DNA from: DATKQI01 sp035532755
Lineage (GTDB): Bacteria; Pseudomonadota; Alphaproteobacteria; Acetobacterales; Acetobacteraceae
DNA length: 7,747 bases
Assembly (NCBI GenBank): GCA_035532755.1
Contig: DATKQI010000239.1
Span: 1 to 7,747 of the forward strand
Reading direction: 5' to 3'
Each line of letters opens with the position of its first letter. Positions within the stretch are counted from its first letter, which is position 1. Positions 1 to 6,538 of this stretch are shown here, piece after piece. A program made the position numbers and the translations under genes. The notes beneath the pieces were generated by a model. That model was not told where the DNA came from. It made no database searches and was given only the letters and a program-made list of their open reading frames with translations.

Positions 1-159
1 GTCGATTTCGCCGCCGTGCTGAAGGCGCTCCCCGCCTATCGCGGCTGGCTGGTGGTGGAGGCGGAGCAGGACCCCGAGAAGGCTCCGGCGTTGAAGTACG
101 CGCAGATGGGCTGCGCCAATCTCGCGCTCTTCGCCCGCCAGGCCGGCATGCTGGGTTGA
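1..159 (+). CDS. iolE: IolE-like inosose dehydratase, 3' end only
   Basis: The first 52 codons in frame from base 1 end at TGA 157-159 and give the C-terminus of a protein whose start lies outside the window. The segment WLVVEAEQDP (about residues 16-25 of the fragment), followed by a YAQMG...L helix, resembles the end of the TIM-barrel sugar isomerase/epimerase-like IolE family. IolE dehydrates 2-keto-myo-inositol (scyllo-inosose) in cytosolic inositol catabolism. The identification is strengthened by the next gene, iolB, whose start is 12 bases beyond this stop; the two are commonly neighbours in iol operons. Only the tail is visible, so other members of the xylose-isomerase-like superfamily cannot be excluded on sequence alone. 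Confidence 0.75.
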   Translation, partial: VDFAAVLKALPAYRGWLVVEAEQDPEKAPALKYAQMGCANLALFARQAGMLG

Positions 160-166
160 AGGGGGG
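159..166 (+). promoter_or_regulatory. iolB ribosome binding site
   Basis: The purine run AAGGGGGG overlaps the last base of the upstream stop codon. Its core AGGGGG (160-165) ends six bases before ATG 172, a normal spacing, whereas the in-frame GTG at 166 would overlap the run. This decides the start in favour of ATG 172. Confidence 0.6.
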
Positions 167-171
167 TGGCC

Positions 172-975
172 ATGTCTCGCCTGCTGGTTCGCCCCGCCGC
201 ACCCGATAGCACCGGCCGGGTGCTGTCCGTCAGCCCCGAGAGTGCGGGCTGGACCTATGTGGGGTTCGAGGTCTTCCGCTGGCAGCCGGGCCAGTCGCTG
301 GCGCGGCAGACCGGGGACCGGGAGGCGTGTCTCGTCGTCTTGAGCGGAACGGTTTCGGTGCGCGCGGGCGAGACGGATCTGGGCCGCATTGGCGGCCGCG
401 CCTCGCCGTTCGACGGACCGCCGCACAGCGCCTACATCCCGGCCGGCAGCCGCTTCACCGTCGTTGCGGAAACCATGGCGGAGGTAGCGGTCTGCACCGC
501 GCCGGGTTCGGGCGGGCTGCAGCCGCGCGTGATCGCCCCCGCGCAGATCGTGCCCGAGCGTCGCGGGACCGGGACCAATCTGCGCATCGTTCACAACATC
601 CTGCCCGAATCCGAGCCGGCGGAGAGCCTGCTGGTGGTGGAGGTGCTGACCCCGGCCGGCCACTGGTCCTCCTACCCGCCGCACAAGCACGACCGCGACG
701 CACCGCCCGCAGAGACGCTGCTGGAGGAAACCTACTACCACCGCATCAACCCGCCGCAGGGCTTCGCCTTCCAGCGCATCTACACCGACGACCGCTCGCT
801 GGACGAGGCGCTGGTGGTGCAGGACGGCGATTGCGTGCTGGTGCCGCGCGGCTACCACCCGGTGGGCGCGGCGCATGGCTACGATCTCTACTACCTGAAC
901 GTGATGGCCGGCCCGCGCCGCGCCTGGCGCTTCCACAACGACCCGGCGCATGAATGGATGCTGTCCGCCGGATGA
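172..975 (+). CDS. iolB: 5-deoxy-glucuronate isomerase
   Basis: This 267-residue cytosolic protein belongs to the KduI/IolB bicupin family. IolB isomerises 5-deoxy-D-glucuronate to 2-deoxy-5-keto-D-gluconate in myo-inositol catabolism. The length is normal for the family. The C-terminal cupin carries the expected metal ligands: His171 and His173 in YPPHKHD, a Glu in LLEETYYHR (185 or 186) and His229 in PRGYHPV. The stretch GFAFQRIYTDDRSLDE, just before the last ligand, is also typical. ATG 172 is preferred over GTG 166 because it has a well-spaced ribosome binding site. The gene follows the iolE-like end by 12 bases, so the two are probably one transcript. No gene on this strand continues the iol operon after it; the next gene is a flagellar one 99 bases away. 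No truncation or missing ligand is seen. Confidence 0.95.
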   Translation: MSRLLVRPAAPDSTGRVLSVSPESAGWTYVGFEVFRWQPGQSLARQTGDREACLVVLSGTVSVRAGETDLGRIGGRASPFDGPPHSAYIPAGSRFTVVAETMAEVAVCTAPGSGGLQPRVIAPAQIVPERRGTGTNLRIVHNILPESEPAESLLVVEVLTPAGHWSSYPPHKHDRDAPPAETLLEETYYHRINPPQGFAFQRIYTDDRSLDEALVVQDGDCVLVPRGYHPVGAAHGYDLYYLNVMAGPRRAWRFHNDPAHEWMLSAG

Positions 976-1010
976 TCGAGACGCGCTATCCGCGCGATGA
1001 TCGGAAACGG

Positions 1011-1025
1011 TTAGCCGGAGGTTAA
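1011..1025. promoter_or_regulatory. candidate CtrA binding site upstream of motB
   Basis: The sequence reads TTAG, seven bases (CCGGAGG), then TTAA. The alphaproteobacterial cell-cycle and motility regulator CtrA recognises TTAA-N7-TTAA(C), so this is a one-mismatch match with exact spacing. It lies in the only sizeable intergenic gap and ends about 50 bases upstream of the motB ATG. Short AT-bearing words are rare in this GC-rich DNA, which adds weight. Known: CtrA controls flagellar and motility genes in many alphaproteobacteria. Inferred: that it acts here. No clear -35/-10 or sigma-54 -24/-12 promoter was recognised in the gap. Confidence 0.35.
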
Positions 1026-1067
1026 GCAAACCACGCCATCCTGTCCGGGATTCGGATGGGAACGGTC

Positions 1068-1072
1068 GGAGG
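1068..1072 (+). promoter_or_regulatory. motB Shine-Dalgarno, unusually close
   Basis: A perfect GGAGG ends only two bases before ATG 1075, shorter than the usual 5-9 bases. The start is still secure. Reading upstream in frame there is no ATG, GTG or TTG before a TAG at 1012, and no start codon occurs between 1075 and the membrane segment. The tight spacing may lower initiation efficiency. Confidence 0.45.
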
Positions 1073-1074
1073 CG

Positions 1075-2133
1075 ATGGCGGCGAAGGGCGGCAGGGCGGG
1101 CAATCGCAAAAGCGCGATCGTCATCATCCGCAGGGAGGACGCACCGGAACCGCCGCATCACAGCGGCGCGTGGAAGGTCGCCTACGCCGATTTCGTGACC
1201 GCGATGATGGCCTTCTTCCTGCTGATGTGGCTGCTGAACGCCACCACCATGAAGCAGCGCCAGGGGCTGGCGGATTATTTCAGCCCCGCCAACCTGTTCA
1301 GCCGCGGCCGTTCCGGCGCCGGCAAGCCGTTCGGCGGCCACACCCCGTTCGATCACGGCGCCCTGGTGTCGGACCGGGGCGTGCAGCACATCATCACCGG
1401 TCCCAACCCGCCCGACCCGCATGCCCGCGCGCAGAACGAAGACCTGCCGGGCCAGCGGGACCGGTATATTACGGGCGGGCCCTATGCCATGCCGTCCTCC
1501 CACCCCAGCCCGCTCGCCGGCCCGGGCGGCACGCCTATGCCTGCGCAAATGGCATCGACCGCCGCCCCTTCCTCCGGCGCCACGCCTTCCGCTGCCGGCC
1601 CTGCCGCAGGGATGGCCCGTGCGCAGCGGGAGGCGGGACGTTTCCGGCAGGCCGCCGCACGCATCCGCAAGGCGATCCGCGCCGATCCGGCGCTGCGCCG
1701 CCTCGCCCCGCAGCTTGCCGTGGACCAGACGCGGCGGGGCCTGCGCATCCAGCTGCTGGACGCCCGGCACAAGCCGATGTTCGCCTTCGGCTCGGCCGCG
1801 CCGAACGCACGGGCCCGGCAGCTGCTGCGGCTGATCGGGCCGATCCTCGCGAAGCTGCCGGAGCGCATCGCGATCGGCGGCTATACCGATGCCGCGCCCT
1901 ATCCCGGGCCGTTGGTGACCAACTGGGAATTATCGGCAGACCGGGCGAACGCCACCCGGCGGATGCTGCTCGCCGCGGGCGTGCCCGGCAGCCGGATCGA
2001 CCGCGTCACCGGCCATGCGGACCGCGATCTGCTGGTTCCCTCCAATCCCCTGGCCCCGGCGAACCGGCGCATCGCCATCACGATACTGCGCACGGCGGCG
2101 CCTGCGCCGCCCATCCGCCCCACCCCCCGGTGA
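1075..2133 (+). CDS. motB: flagellar motor stator protein MotB
   Basis: MotB anchors the proton-channel stator complex to peptidoglycan and carries the proton-binding aspartate. This 352-residue protein has a basic cytoplasmic N-terminus (1-31), then the signature GAWKVAYADFVTAMMAF and a single membrane helix at about 38-55. Asp39 is at the position of the essential Asp32 of E. coli MotB. A plug-like segment follows (about 60-72, GLADYFSP). Next is a long linker rich in Pro, Ala, Ser and Gly, densest at about 139-182. The C-terminal OmpA/MotB peptidoglycan-binding domain shows GGYTDAAP (268-275), NWELSADRA (283-291) and NRRIAI (330-335). ATG 1075 is the only possible start. The gene precedes motA by 10 bases, the reverse of the common order. 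A homologous OmpA-domain protein of another system is unlikely given the MotB-type membrane helix and the MotA neighbour. Confidence 0.95.
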   Translation: MAAKGGRAGNRKSAIVIIRREDAPEPPHHSGAWKVAYADFVTAMMAFFLLMWLLNATTMKQRQGLADYFSPANLFSRGRSGAGKPFGGHTPFDHGALVSDRGVQHIITGPNPPDPHARAQNEDLPGQRDRYITGGPYAMPSSHPSPLAGPGGTPMPAQMASTAAPSSGATPSAAGPAAGMARAQREAGRFRQAAARIRKAIRADPALRRLAPQLAVDQTRRGLRIQLLDARHKPMFAFGSAAPNARARQLLRLIGPILAKLPERIAIGGYTDAAPYPGPLVTNWELSADRANATRRMLLAAGVPGSRIDRVTGHADRDLLVPSNPLAPANRRIAITILRTAAPAPPIRPTPR

Positions 2134-2143
2134 CGACGTTCCG

Positions 2144-3010
2144 ATGCTGACGATCGGGGGGCTTGTCTTCCTGCTGGCCTGCGTGTTCGGCAGCTTCATC
2201 GCCTCGGGCGGGGCGATCGGGCCGCTGATGGCGGCGATGCCGTTCGAGCTGCTCACCATCCTCGGCGCCGCCATGGGCACCTTCGTGATGGCCAACTCGC
2301 TGCACGACGTGAAGCACACGCTGCGCGGCTTCGCGAAGGTCATCAGGGGCGGCACCTTCCGCAAGACCGAGTACGTCGATCTGCTCTGCCTGCTGTATTT
2401 CTTCATGCGCCTTGCAAACACCAAGGGCGCGATGGCGCTGGAGCCGCATATCGAGCGGCCGGAGGACAGCGCCGCCTTCCGCAACTTCCCCCGCATCCTC
2501 GCCAACACCTGCGCGACTGCGATGATCTGCGACTATCTGCGCATGGTCGGCATGAACGCCGACGATCCGCACCAGATCGAGGACGTGATGGCGCGCGAGT
2601 TGAAGAAAACGCTGAACGAGGAGCTGCACGGTTCCCACGCCTTGCAGATCATGGCGGACGGGCTGCCCGCGCTCGGCATCGTCGCCGCCGTGCTCGGCGT
2701 CATCAAGACCATGGGCCACATCAATGAACCGCCGGCGGTGCTCGGCCAGATGATCGGCGGCGCGCTGGTGGGCACGTTTCTCGGCGTGCTGCTGGCCTAC
2801 GGCATGGTCGGCCCCGTCGCCGCGCGGCTGCGCAGCGTGGTCGAGGAAGATGCGAAGTATTTCGAGGTGATCCGCGCGGTGCTGGTGGCCCACCTGCACG
2901 GCAACGCCCCGCAGGTGAGCGTGGAAACCGGGCGGAAGATGGCGCCCAACCAGTACATGCCCACATTCCAGGAACTGGAGGAGGCAGTGCAGGCGCTCAA
3001 GATCGCCTGA
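2144..3010 (+). CDS. motA: flagellar motor stator protein MotA
   Basis: MotA forms the inner-membrane ring around MotB and transmits proton-driven conformational change to FliG of the rotor. The 288-residue length is normal for the longer MotA type. Four membrane helices are visible: about 2-21, 30-48, 176-190 and 203-224. Between the second and third lies a large cytoplasmic loop. The functional prolines are present: Pro175 in GLPALGIVAAVLG and Pro224 in GPVA, matching E. coli Pro173 and Pro222. In the loop, Glu100 (MALEPHIE) aligns with the rotor-contacting Glu98 of E. coli, but the position of Arg90 is Asn92, with Lys94 nearby. The conserved end ETGRK...FQELEEAV is present. The frame stays open upstream to 2015, but ATG 2144 begins exactly at the first helix. 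No good Shine-Dalgarno is seen, so translation is probably coupled to motB. Confidence 0.96.
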   Translation: MLTIGGLVFLLACVFGSFIASGGAIGPLMAAMPFELLTILGAAMGTFVMANSLHDVKHTLRGFAKVIRGGTFRKTEYVDLLCLLYFFMRLANTKGAMALEPHIERPEDSAAFRNFPRILANTCATAMICDYLRMVGMNADDPHQIEDVMARELKKTLNEELHGSHALQIMADGLPALGIVAAVLGVIKTMGHINEPPAVLGQMIGGALVGTFLGVLLAYGMVGPVAARLRSVVEEDAKYFEVIRAVLVAHLHGNAPQVSVETGRKMAPNQYMPTFQELEEAVQALKIA

Positions 3011-3066
3011 CGTCCGGCCGCGCCGGGTGGCGCCGGCGGCGGCGCGCTTGTAGGGTCCGCCCCTCC

Positions 3067-4203
3067 ATGGCCGCCCCTCACGTTCCCTCCCCTGCCCCAG
3101 TCGCCATCGTGCTGCCCGCGCGGGAAGGTTTCGGCCCGGACTCGGCCGGCGCCGTGGCCCTGCTGGTCGAACGGCTCGCCCGCGCCACCCTGGCCGACCC
3201 GGCCAGCCGCTTCGCCCCTGTGGTTTTCGGCACCGCACAGGCGCGGCCGGTTTTCGCCGATGTGCCCTTCATCTCCGTGCACCCGTCCTGGTGGCCCGGC
3301 ACGGTCTCGGGCCGCCACGCCGCCGGGCTCGTCCCGCTGCTGCGCCGGATGCAACCGGCGCTGGTCGAGGTGCACAACCGGCCCGCGGTGGCGCTTCGCC
3401 TCGCCGCCCGGCTCGGTGGATCGCGGATCATGCTGATGCTGCACAATGATCCGCAGGAGATGCGGGGCGCGCGCAGCCCGGCGGAGCGGGCGGCGCTGCT
3501 CGGCAGGCTCGGCCGCGTGGTCTGCGTCTCGGCATGGCTCCGAGCCCGGCTGCTGGAGGGCGTGTCCGCCCCGGCGCGCGCGCCGGCCATCCTGCCCAAC
3601 TGCCTCGATCTCGCAGCACTGCCGCCCGCCGCACCCGCCGAGGCCCGCGACCGGACCATCCTGTTCACCGGCCGGCTGGTGCCGCAGAAAGGGGCGGACG
3701 CCTTCGTCACCGCCTGCGCCCGCGCCCTGCCTGGCCTGCCCGGCTGGACCGCGGAGATGATCGGGGCGGACCGTTTCGCCACCAACAGCCCGGAGACCGC
3801 CTATATCCGCACCCTGCGCGCCGCCGCCGAACCCGCCGGCATCCGCCTGCTCGGCTATCGCCCGCATGCCGAGGTGCTGGCAGCCCTCGGCCGCGCGGCC
3901 ATCGCCGTGGTGCCGAGCCGCTGGCAGGAGCCGTTCGGCCTCGCCGCGCTGGAGGCGCTGGCGATGGGCGCACCGCTGATCGCCGCCCCGCGCGGCGGCC
4001 TGCCGGAAGTGGCGGGTAACGCCGCGCTCTACGCCGACCCCGACGACATCCCTGCCCTGGCCGCCGCGATCTCGGCCCTGGCCAACGACCCCGCCCGCCG
4101 CGCCGCCGCCGCCGCGGCAGGCCACACCCGCGCGCGCCATTTCGGCCTGCCGGAAGCCGCCGCCGCCCTGAACGCCCTGCGCATGGAGTGCCTGCCCCAA
4201 TGA
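3067..4203 (+). CDS. GT4-family glycosyltransferase
   Basis: This 378-residue protein has the GT-B fold pattern of retaining family 4 glycosyltransferases, which move a sugar from a nucleotide-sugar donor to an acceptor at the cytoplasmic face of the membrane. In the N-terminal acceptor domain, a glycine-containing loop (GFGPDSAG, about 22-29), HND (126-128) and VCVSAW (152-157) are seen. The C-terminal donor domain opens with ILFTGRLVPQKG (198-209). It contains the EX7E motif at Glu288 and Glu296 (EPFGLAALE), followed by a Gly-Gly loop (APRGGLPEV). No membrane helix or signal peptide is evident. ATG 3067 has no good ribosome binding site (a weak AGGGT lies about 11 bases upstream) and no alternative upstream start. 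The O-antigen ligase-like gene follows after 13 bases, suggesting surface polysaccharide or LPS synthesis. The sugar and acceptor cannot be told from sequence. Confidence 0.88.
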   Translation: MAAPHVPSPAPVAIVLPAREGFGPDSAGAVALLVERLARATLADPASRFAPVVFGTAQARPVFADVPFISVHPSWWPGTVSGRHAAGLVPLLRRMQPALVEVHNRPAVALRLAARLGGSRIMLMLHNDPQEMRGARSPAERAALLGRLGRVVCVSAWLRARLLEGVSAPARAPAILPNCLDLAALPPAAPAEARDRTILFTGRLVPQKGADAFVTACARALPGLPGWTAEMIGADRFATNSPETAYIRTLRAAAEPAGIRLLGYRPHAEVLAALGRAAIAVVPSRWQEPFGLAALEALAMGAPLIAAPRGGLPEVAGNAALYADPDDIPALAAAISALANDPARRAAAAAAGHTRARHFGLPEAAAALNALRMECLPQ

Positions 4204-4216
4204 TCCCGACACGGCC

Positions 4217-5524
4217 GTGACCCTCACGCTCGACCAGATCGCCCTGATCACGACGCTGCTGGTGCCGCTCGCCTTGCTGCATGCCCACGCGCTCGCGGAA
4301 ATCCTGATCGGGATCACCGACATCCTGTTCCTGGTCCGGTGCGCCCGGCAGCGAAGCTGGTTCTGGCTGCGCGCAGGATGGATGCCGTTCGGGCTCGCGT
4401 GGTGGATCTGGGAAGTGCTGGTCTCGGTGCCCGTCGCCCCGCTGGGCAATGGCGGCATCCCCTCCCTCATCCAGGCGATCGTGACGATCCGCTTCTTCAT
4501 CTTTGTTGCGGCACTGGAGCATCAGGTGCTGCGCAGCGCATCCGCGCGGCGGTGGATGTACCGGGTGGTCGCGTTCGATGCGCTCTATATCGGCCTGCAA
4601 TCGCTGCTGCAGTACGGCACCGGCCACAATCTGTACGGCGCGCCCCGCCATGGCGACGGGGAGCTGACCGGCCCGTTCTTCAAGCCGCGCGCCGGGCCGC
4701 CCTTCTCCCGCATCCTGTTCCCCGCCGTGCTGCCGCCGGTGATGGCGTGGCTGCGCCGGCCCGATTGGGCGCACCGCATCGGCGCGGTCGTGCTCGCCGT
4801 TGGCGCGATCGCGACGATCGTGCTGATCGGCCAGCGCATGCCGGTACTGCTGACCGGGCTCGGCCTTGTCGTCTGCGCGCTGCTGCTGCCACGCCTGCGC
4901 TGGGTGCTGATCGCGGGCGCGGTGGCCGGGGCAGTGGTCATCGCCGCCTCGCCCGTGATTTCCCCGCCCACGTACTACCGGCTGGTGGAGAAGTTCTCCC
5001 ACCAGATGGACCATTTCCGGTCCAGCCCCTACGGCCAGATCTACACCCGCGCGCTGATCATCGCCGAGGCCCATCCCTGGACCGGCCGCGGCTATGACGG
5101 GTTCCGCACCGGCTGCAAGGAACCGCGCTATTTCCACAACCTCGCCTGGGCGCTGGGCCGCACGGGCGGGCCGGACCCGACCGGCGGCGGGGCCGCCATC
5201 TGCGTGCAGCACCCGCACAACTTCTTCCTCACCGCCGTCACCGACGGCGGGGTGCCGGGGCTGATCCTGTTCAGCGTGCTGGTGCTCGCCTGGCTCGGGC
5301 AGCTTTTCCAGGGGCTGTGGCGGGCGCCGGACCCGCTGCGGGTGGGGCTGTTCGTGGCGGCGCTGATCCATCTGTGGCCCATCGCCTCCACCTCGGCCCT
5401 GTTCTCCATGCCGATGAGCGGATATTTCTACGTGCTGCTCGGCTGGGGTCTGGCCGAGTTGCGCCACCGGCCGACCCCGGCCCTTGGCCATCCCGCCCCA
5501 TCGACCCCATATCCCGCGTCCTGA
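4217..5524 (+). CDS. O-antigen ligase/polymerase-like membrane protein (Wzy_C type)
   Basis: This 435-residue protein has roughly ten hydrophobic segments and the layout of the WaaL/Wzy superfamily, which transfers or polymerises undecaprenyl-linked glycans on the periplasmic side. Membrane segments are evident at about 8-40, 57-73, 84-101, 163-179, 187-205, 209-224, 229-246, 350-366, 375-395 and 400-420. The large periplasmic loop (about 247-345) holds GRGYDGFR (290-297) and the HPHNFFL motif (His332, His334), characteristic of the family. Arg207 in IGQRMP fits the conserved Arg seen in ligases. The start is GTG 4217, 13 bases after the glycosyltransferase stop. It has no visible Shine-Dalgarno, but the next Met is residue 56 inside the membrane region. 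Whether it is an O-antigen ligase, a polymerase or an exopolysaccharide enzyme is not decidable here. The extreme C-terminus is Pro-rich and hydrophilic. Confidence 0.85.
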   Translation: MTLTLDQIALITTLLVPLALLHAHALAEILIGITDILFLVRCARQRSWFWLRAGWMPFGLAWWIWEVLVSVPVAPLGNGGIPSLIQAIVTIRFFIFVAALEHQVLRSASARRWMYRVVAFDALYIGLQSLLQYGTGHNLYGAPRHGDGELTGPFFKPRAGPPFSRILFPAVLPPVMAWLRRPDWAHRIGAVVLAVGAIATIVLIGQRMPVLLTGLGLVVCALLLPRLRWVLIAGAVAGAVVIAASPVISPPTYYRLVEKFSHQMDHFRSSPYGQIYTRALIIAEAHPWTGRGYDGFRTGCKEPRYFHNLAWALGRTGGPDPTGGGAAICVQHPHNFFLTAVTDGGVPGLILFSVLVLAWLGQLFQGLWRAPDPLRVGLFVAALIHLWPIASTSALFSMPMSGYFYVLLGWGLAELRHRPTPALGHPAPSTPYPAS

Positions 5525-5547
5525 GACCCCCCAACCGGATCGCCGCC

Positions 5548-6528
5548 ATGCCCGACAGCACCACCGATACCGCGCTCGTTCCCGTCACCGTCCTCACCGG
5601 CTATCTCGGCGCGGGCAAGACCACCCTGCTCAACCGCATCCTCAGCGAGAACCACGGCCGCCGCTACGCCGTGGTGATCAACGAGTTCGGGGAGCTGGGG
5701 GTGGACAACGACCTTGTCGTCGATACCGACGAGGAGGTGTTCGAGATGAACAACGGCTGCATCTGCTGCACCGTGCGCGGGGACCTGATCCGCATCATCG
5801 GCGGGCTGATGAAGCGGCAGGGCCGGTTCGACGGCATCATCATCGAGACCACCGGCCTCGCGAACCCCGCCCCGGTCGCGCAGACCTTCTTCGTGGACGA
5901 GGGCGTGCGGGCGAAAGCGCGGCTCGATGCGATCGTGACGGTGGTGGACGCGAAGCACCTGCCGGCCCGGCTTGCCGACAGCGCCGAGGCCGCCGACCAG
6001 ATCGCCTTCGCCGACGTGATCGTGCTGAACAAGATCGATCTCGTCTCCCCCGAGGAGGCCGATGCGGTGGAGGGCCGCATCCGCGCCATCAACCGGTTCG
6101 CCCGCATCATCCGCACCGCCCGCGCCGCCGCGCCGATCGAGGAGATCCTCGGCCTCGGCGCGTTCGATCTCGCCCGCGTGCTCGCCCGCGACCCCGACTT
6201 CCTGGAGGACGATTCGCACGAGCACAACGACGACGTCGGCTCGATGAGCTTCGAGGTGAGCAGGCCGGTCGATCCGGAGAAGTTCAACGCCTGGATCAGC
6301 GGGCTGCTCGCCACCAAGGGGCAGGACCTGCTGCGCACCAAGGGCATTCTGGCCTATCCCGGAGAGGACCGCCGCTTCGCCTTCCAGGCCGTGCACATGA
6401 TCGCCGACGGCGATTTCATCGGCCCGTGGAAGGAAGGCGATCCGCGCCAAAGTCGCATCGTCTTCATCGGCCGCGACCTCAACCGCCCGCAGCTGCGCCG
6501 CGGCTTCGAAGCCTGCCAGGCCGATTGA
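5548..6528 (+). CDS. CobW/COG0523-family metallochaperone GTPase
   Basis: This 326-residue cytosolic G3E-family GTPase belongs to a group whose members deliver metals, mostly zinc but in some branches cobalt for cobalamin, to client proteins. The Walker A motif is GYLGAGKTT (18-26). The family's metal-binding CxCC is Cys71-Ile-Cys73-Cys74 within NNGCICCTVRGDL. The switch/Walker B region is IIETTGLANPAP (98-109) and the guanine-specificity motif is NKID (161-164). A short His/Asp-rich linker (DDSHEHNDD, about 221-229) may bind metal and precedes the CobW C-terminal domain (about 233-323). ATG 5548 places the Walker loop at the usual distance from the N-terminus. It lies 23 bases after the ligase-like gene and 10 before the propeller gene. 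No cobalamin gene, cobalamin riboswitch or AT-rich Zur-type palindrome is seen nearby, so the metal is unknown; zinc is the default inference. Confidence 0.92.
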   Translation: MPDSTTDTALVPVTVLTGYLGAGKTTLLNRILSENHGRRYAVVINEFGELGVDNDLVVDTDEEVFEMNNGCICCTVRGDLIRIIGGLMKRQGRFDGIIIETTGLANPAPVAQTFFVDEGVRAKARLDAIVTVVDAKHLPARLADSAEAADQIAFADVIVLNKIDLVSPEEADAVEGRIRAINRFARIIRTARAAAPIEEILGLGAFDLARVLARDPDFLEDDSHEHNDDVGSMSFEVSRPVDPEKFNAWISGLLATKGQDLLRTKGILAYPGEDRRFAFQAVHMIADGDFIGPWKEGDPRQSRIVFIGRDLNRPQLRRGFEACQAD

Positions 6529-6538
6529 TCCGCCCCCG

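Noticed and set aside
166..168. GTG as the iolB start
   Set aside because: It overlaps the purine run that serves as the ribosome binding site; ATG 172, two codons later, has normal spacing.
982..995. Short inverted GC repeat (CGCG...CGCG) after iolB, considered as an iol operon terminator
   Set aside because: The stem is four to five pairs with no T-run, too weak to support a terminator.
972..1025. Small frame of 17 codons starting at an ATGA overlap with the iolB stop
   Set aside because: It is very short, basic and unrecognisable, has no clear ribosome binding site of its own, and its end overlaps the candidate CtrA site. Kept only as a note.
3020..3033. Possible hairpin GCGCC-GGGT-GGCGC after motA, considered as a terminator
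   Set aside because: The stem is only five base pairs and is not followed by a T-run, and such stems arise easily in GC-rich spacers. It could still slow transcription, but does not support a terminator call.
2797..4500. Long open frame on the - strand (567 codons) opposite the end of motA, the glycosyltransferase and the start of the ligase-like gene
   Set aside because: It crosses three well-supported genes, and its translation is low-complexity Gly/Arg/Ala/Gln-rich with no recognisable motif. Such antisense frames are a by-product of high-GC codon use.
3707..5491. Long open frame on the - strand (594 codons) opposite the glycosyltransferase and ligase-like genes
   Set aside because: It shows the same antisense-shadow composition (Arg/His/Gln/Gly-rich) and no domain, and the + strand genes carry clear family motifs.
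5317..5547. N-terminal extension of the GTPase, since the frame is open upstream to ATG 5317
   Set aside because: It would overlap the ligase-like gene by about 200 bases and add Ala/Gly/Arg-rich residues before a Walker motif that already sits at the normal distance from ATG 5548.
5500..5547. Zur operator or cobalamin riboswitch before the GTPase gene
   Set aside because: The short region contains no AT-rich palindrome and no room or conserved core for a cobalamin riboswitch.
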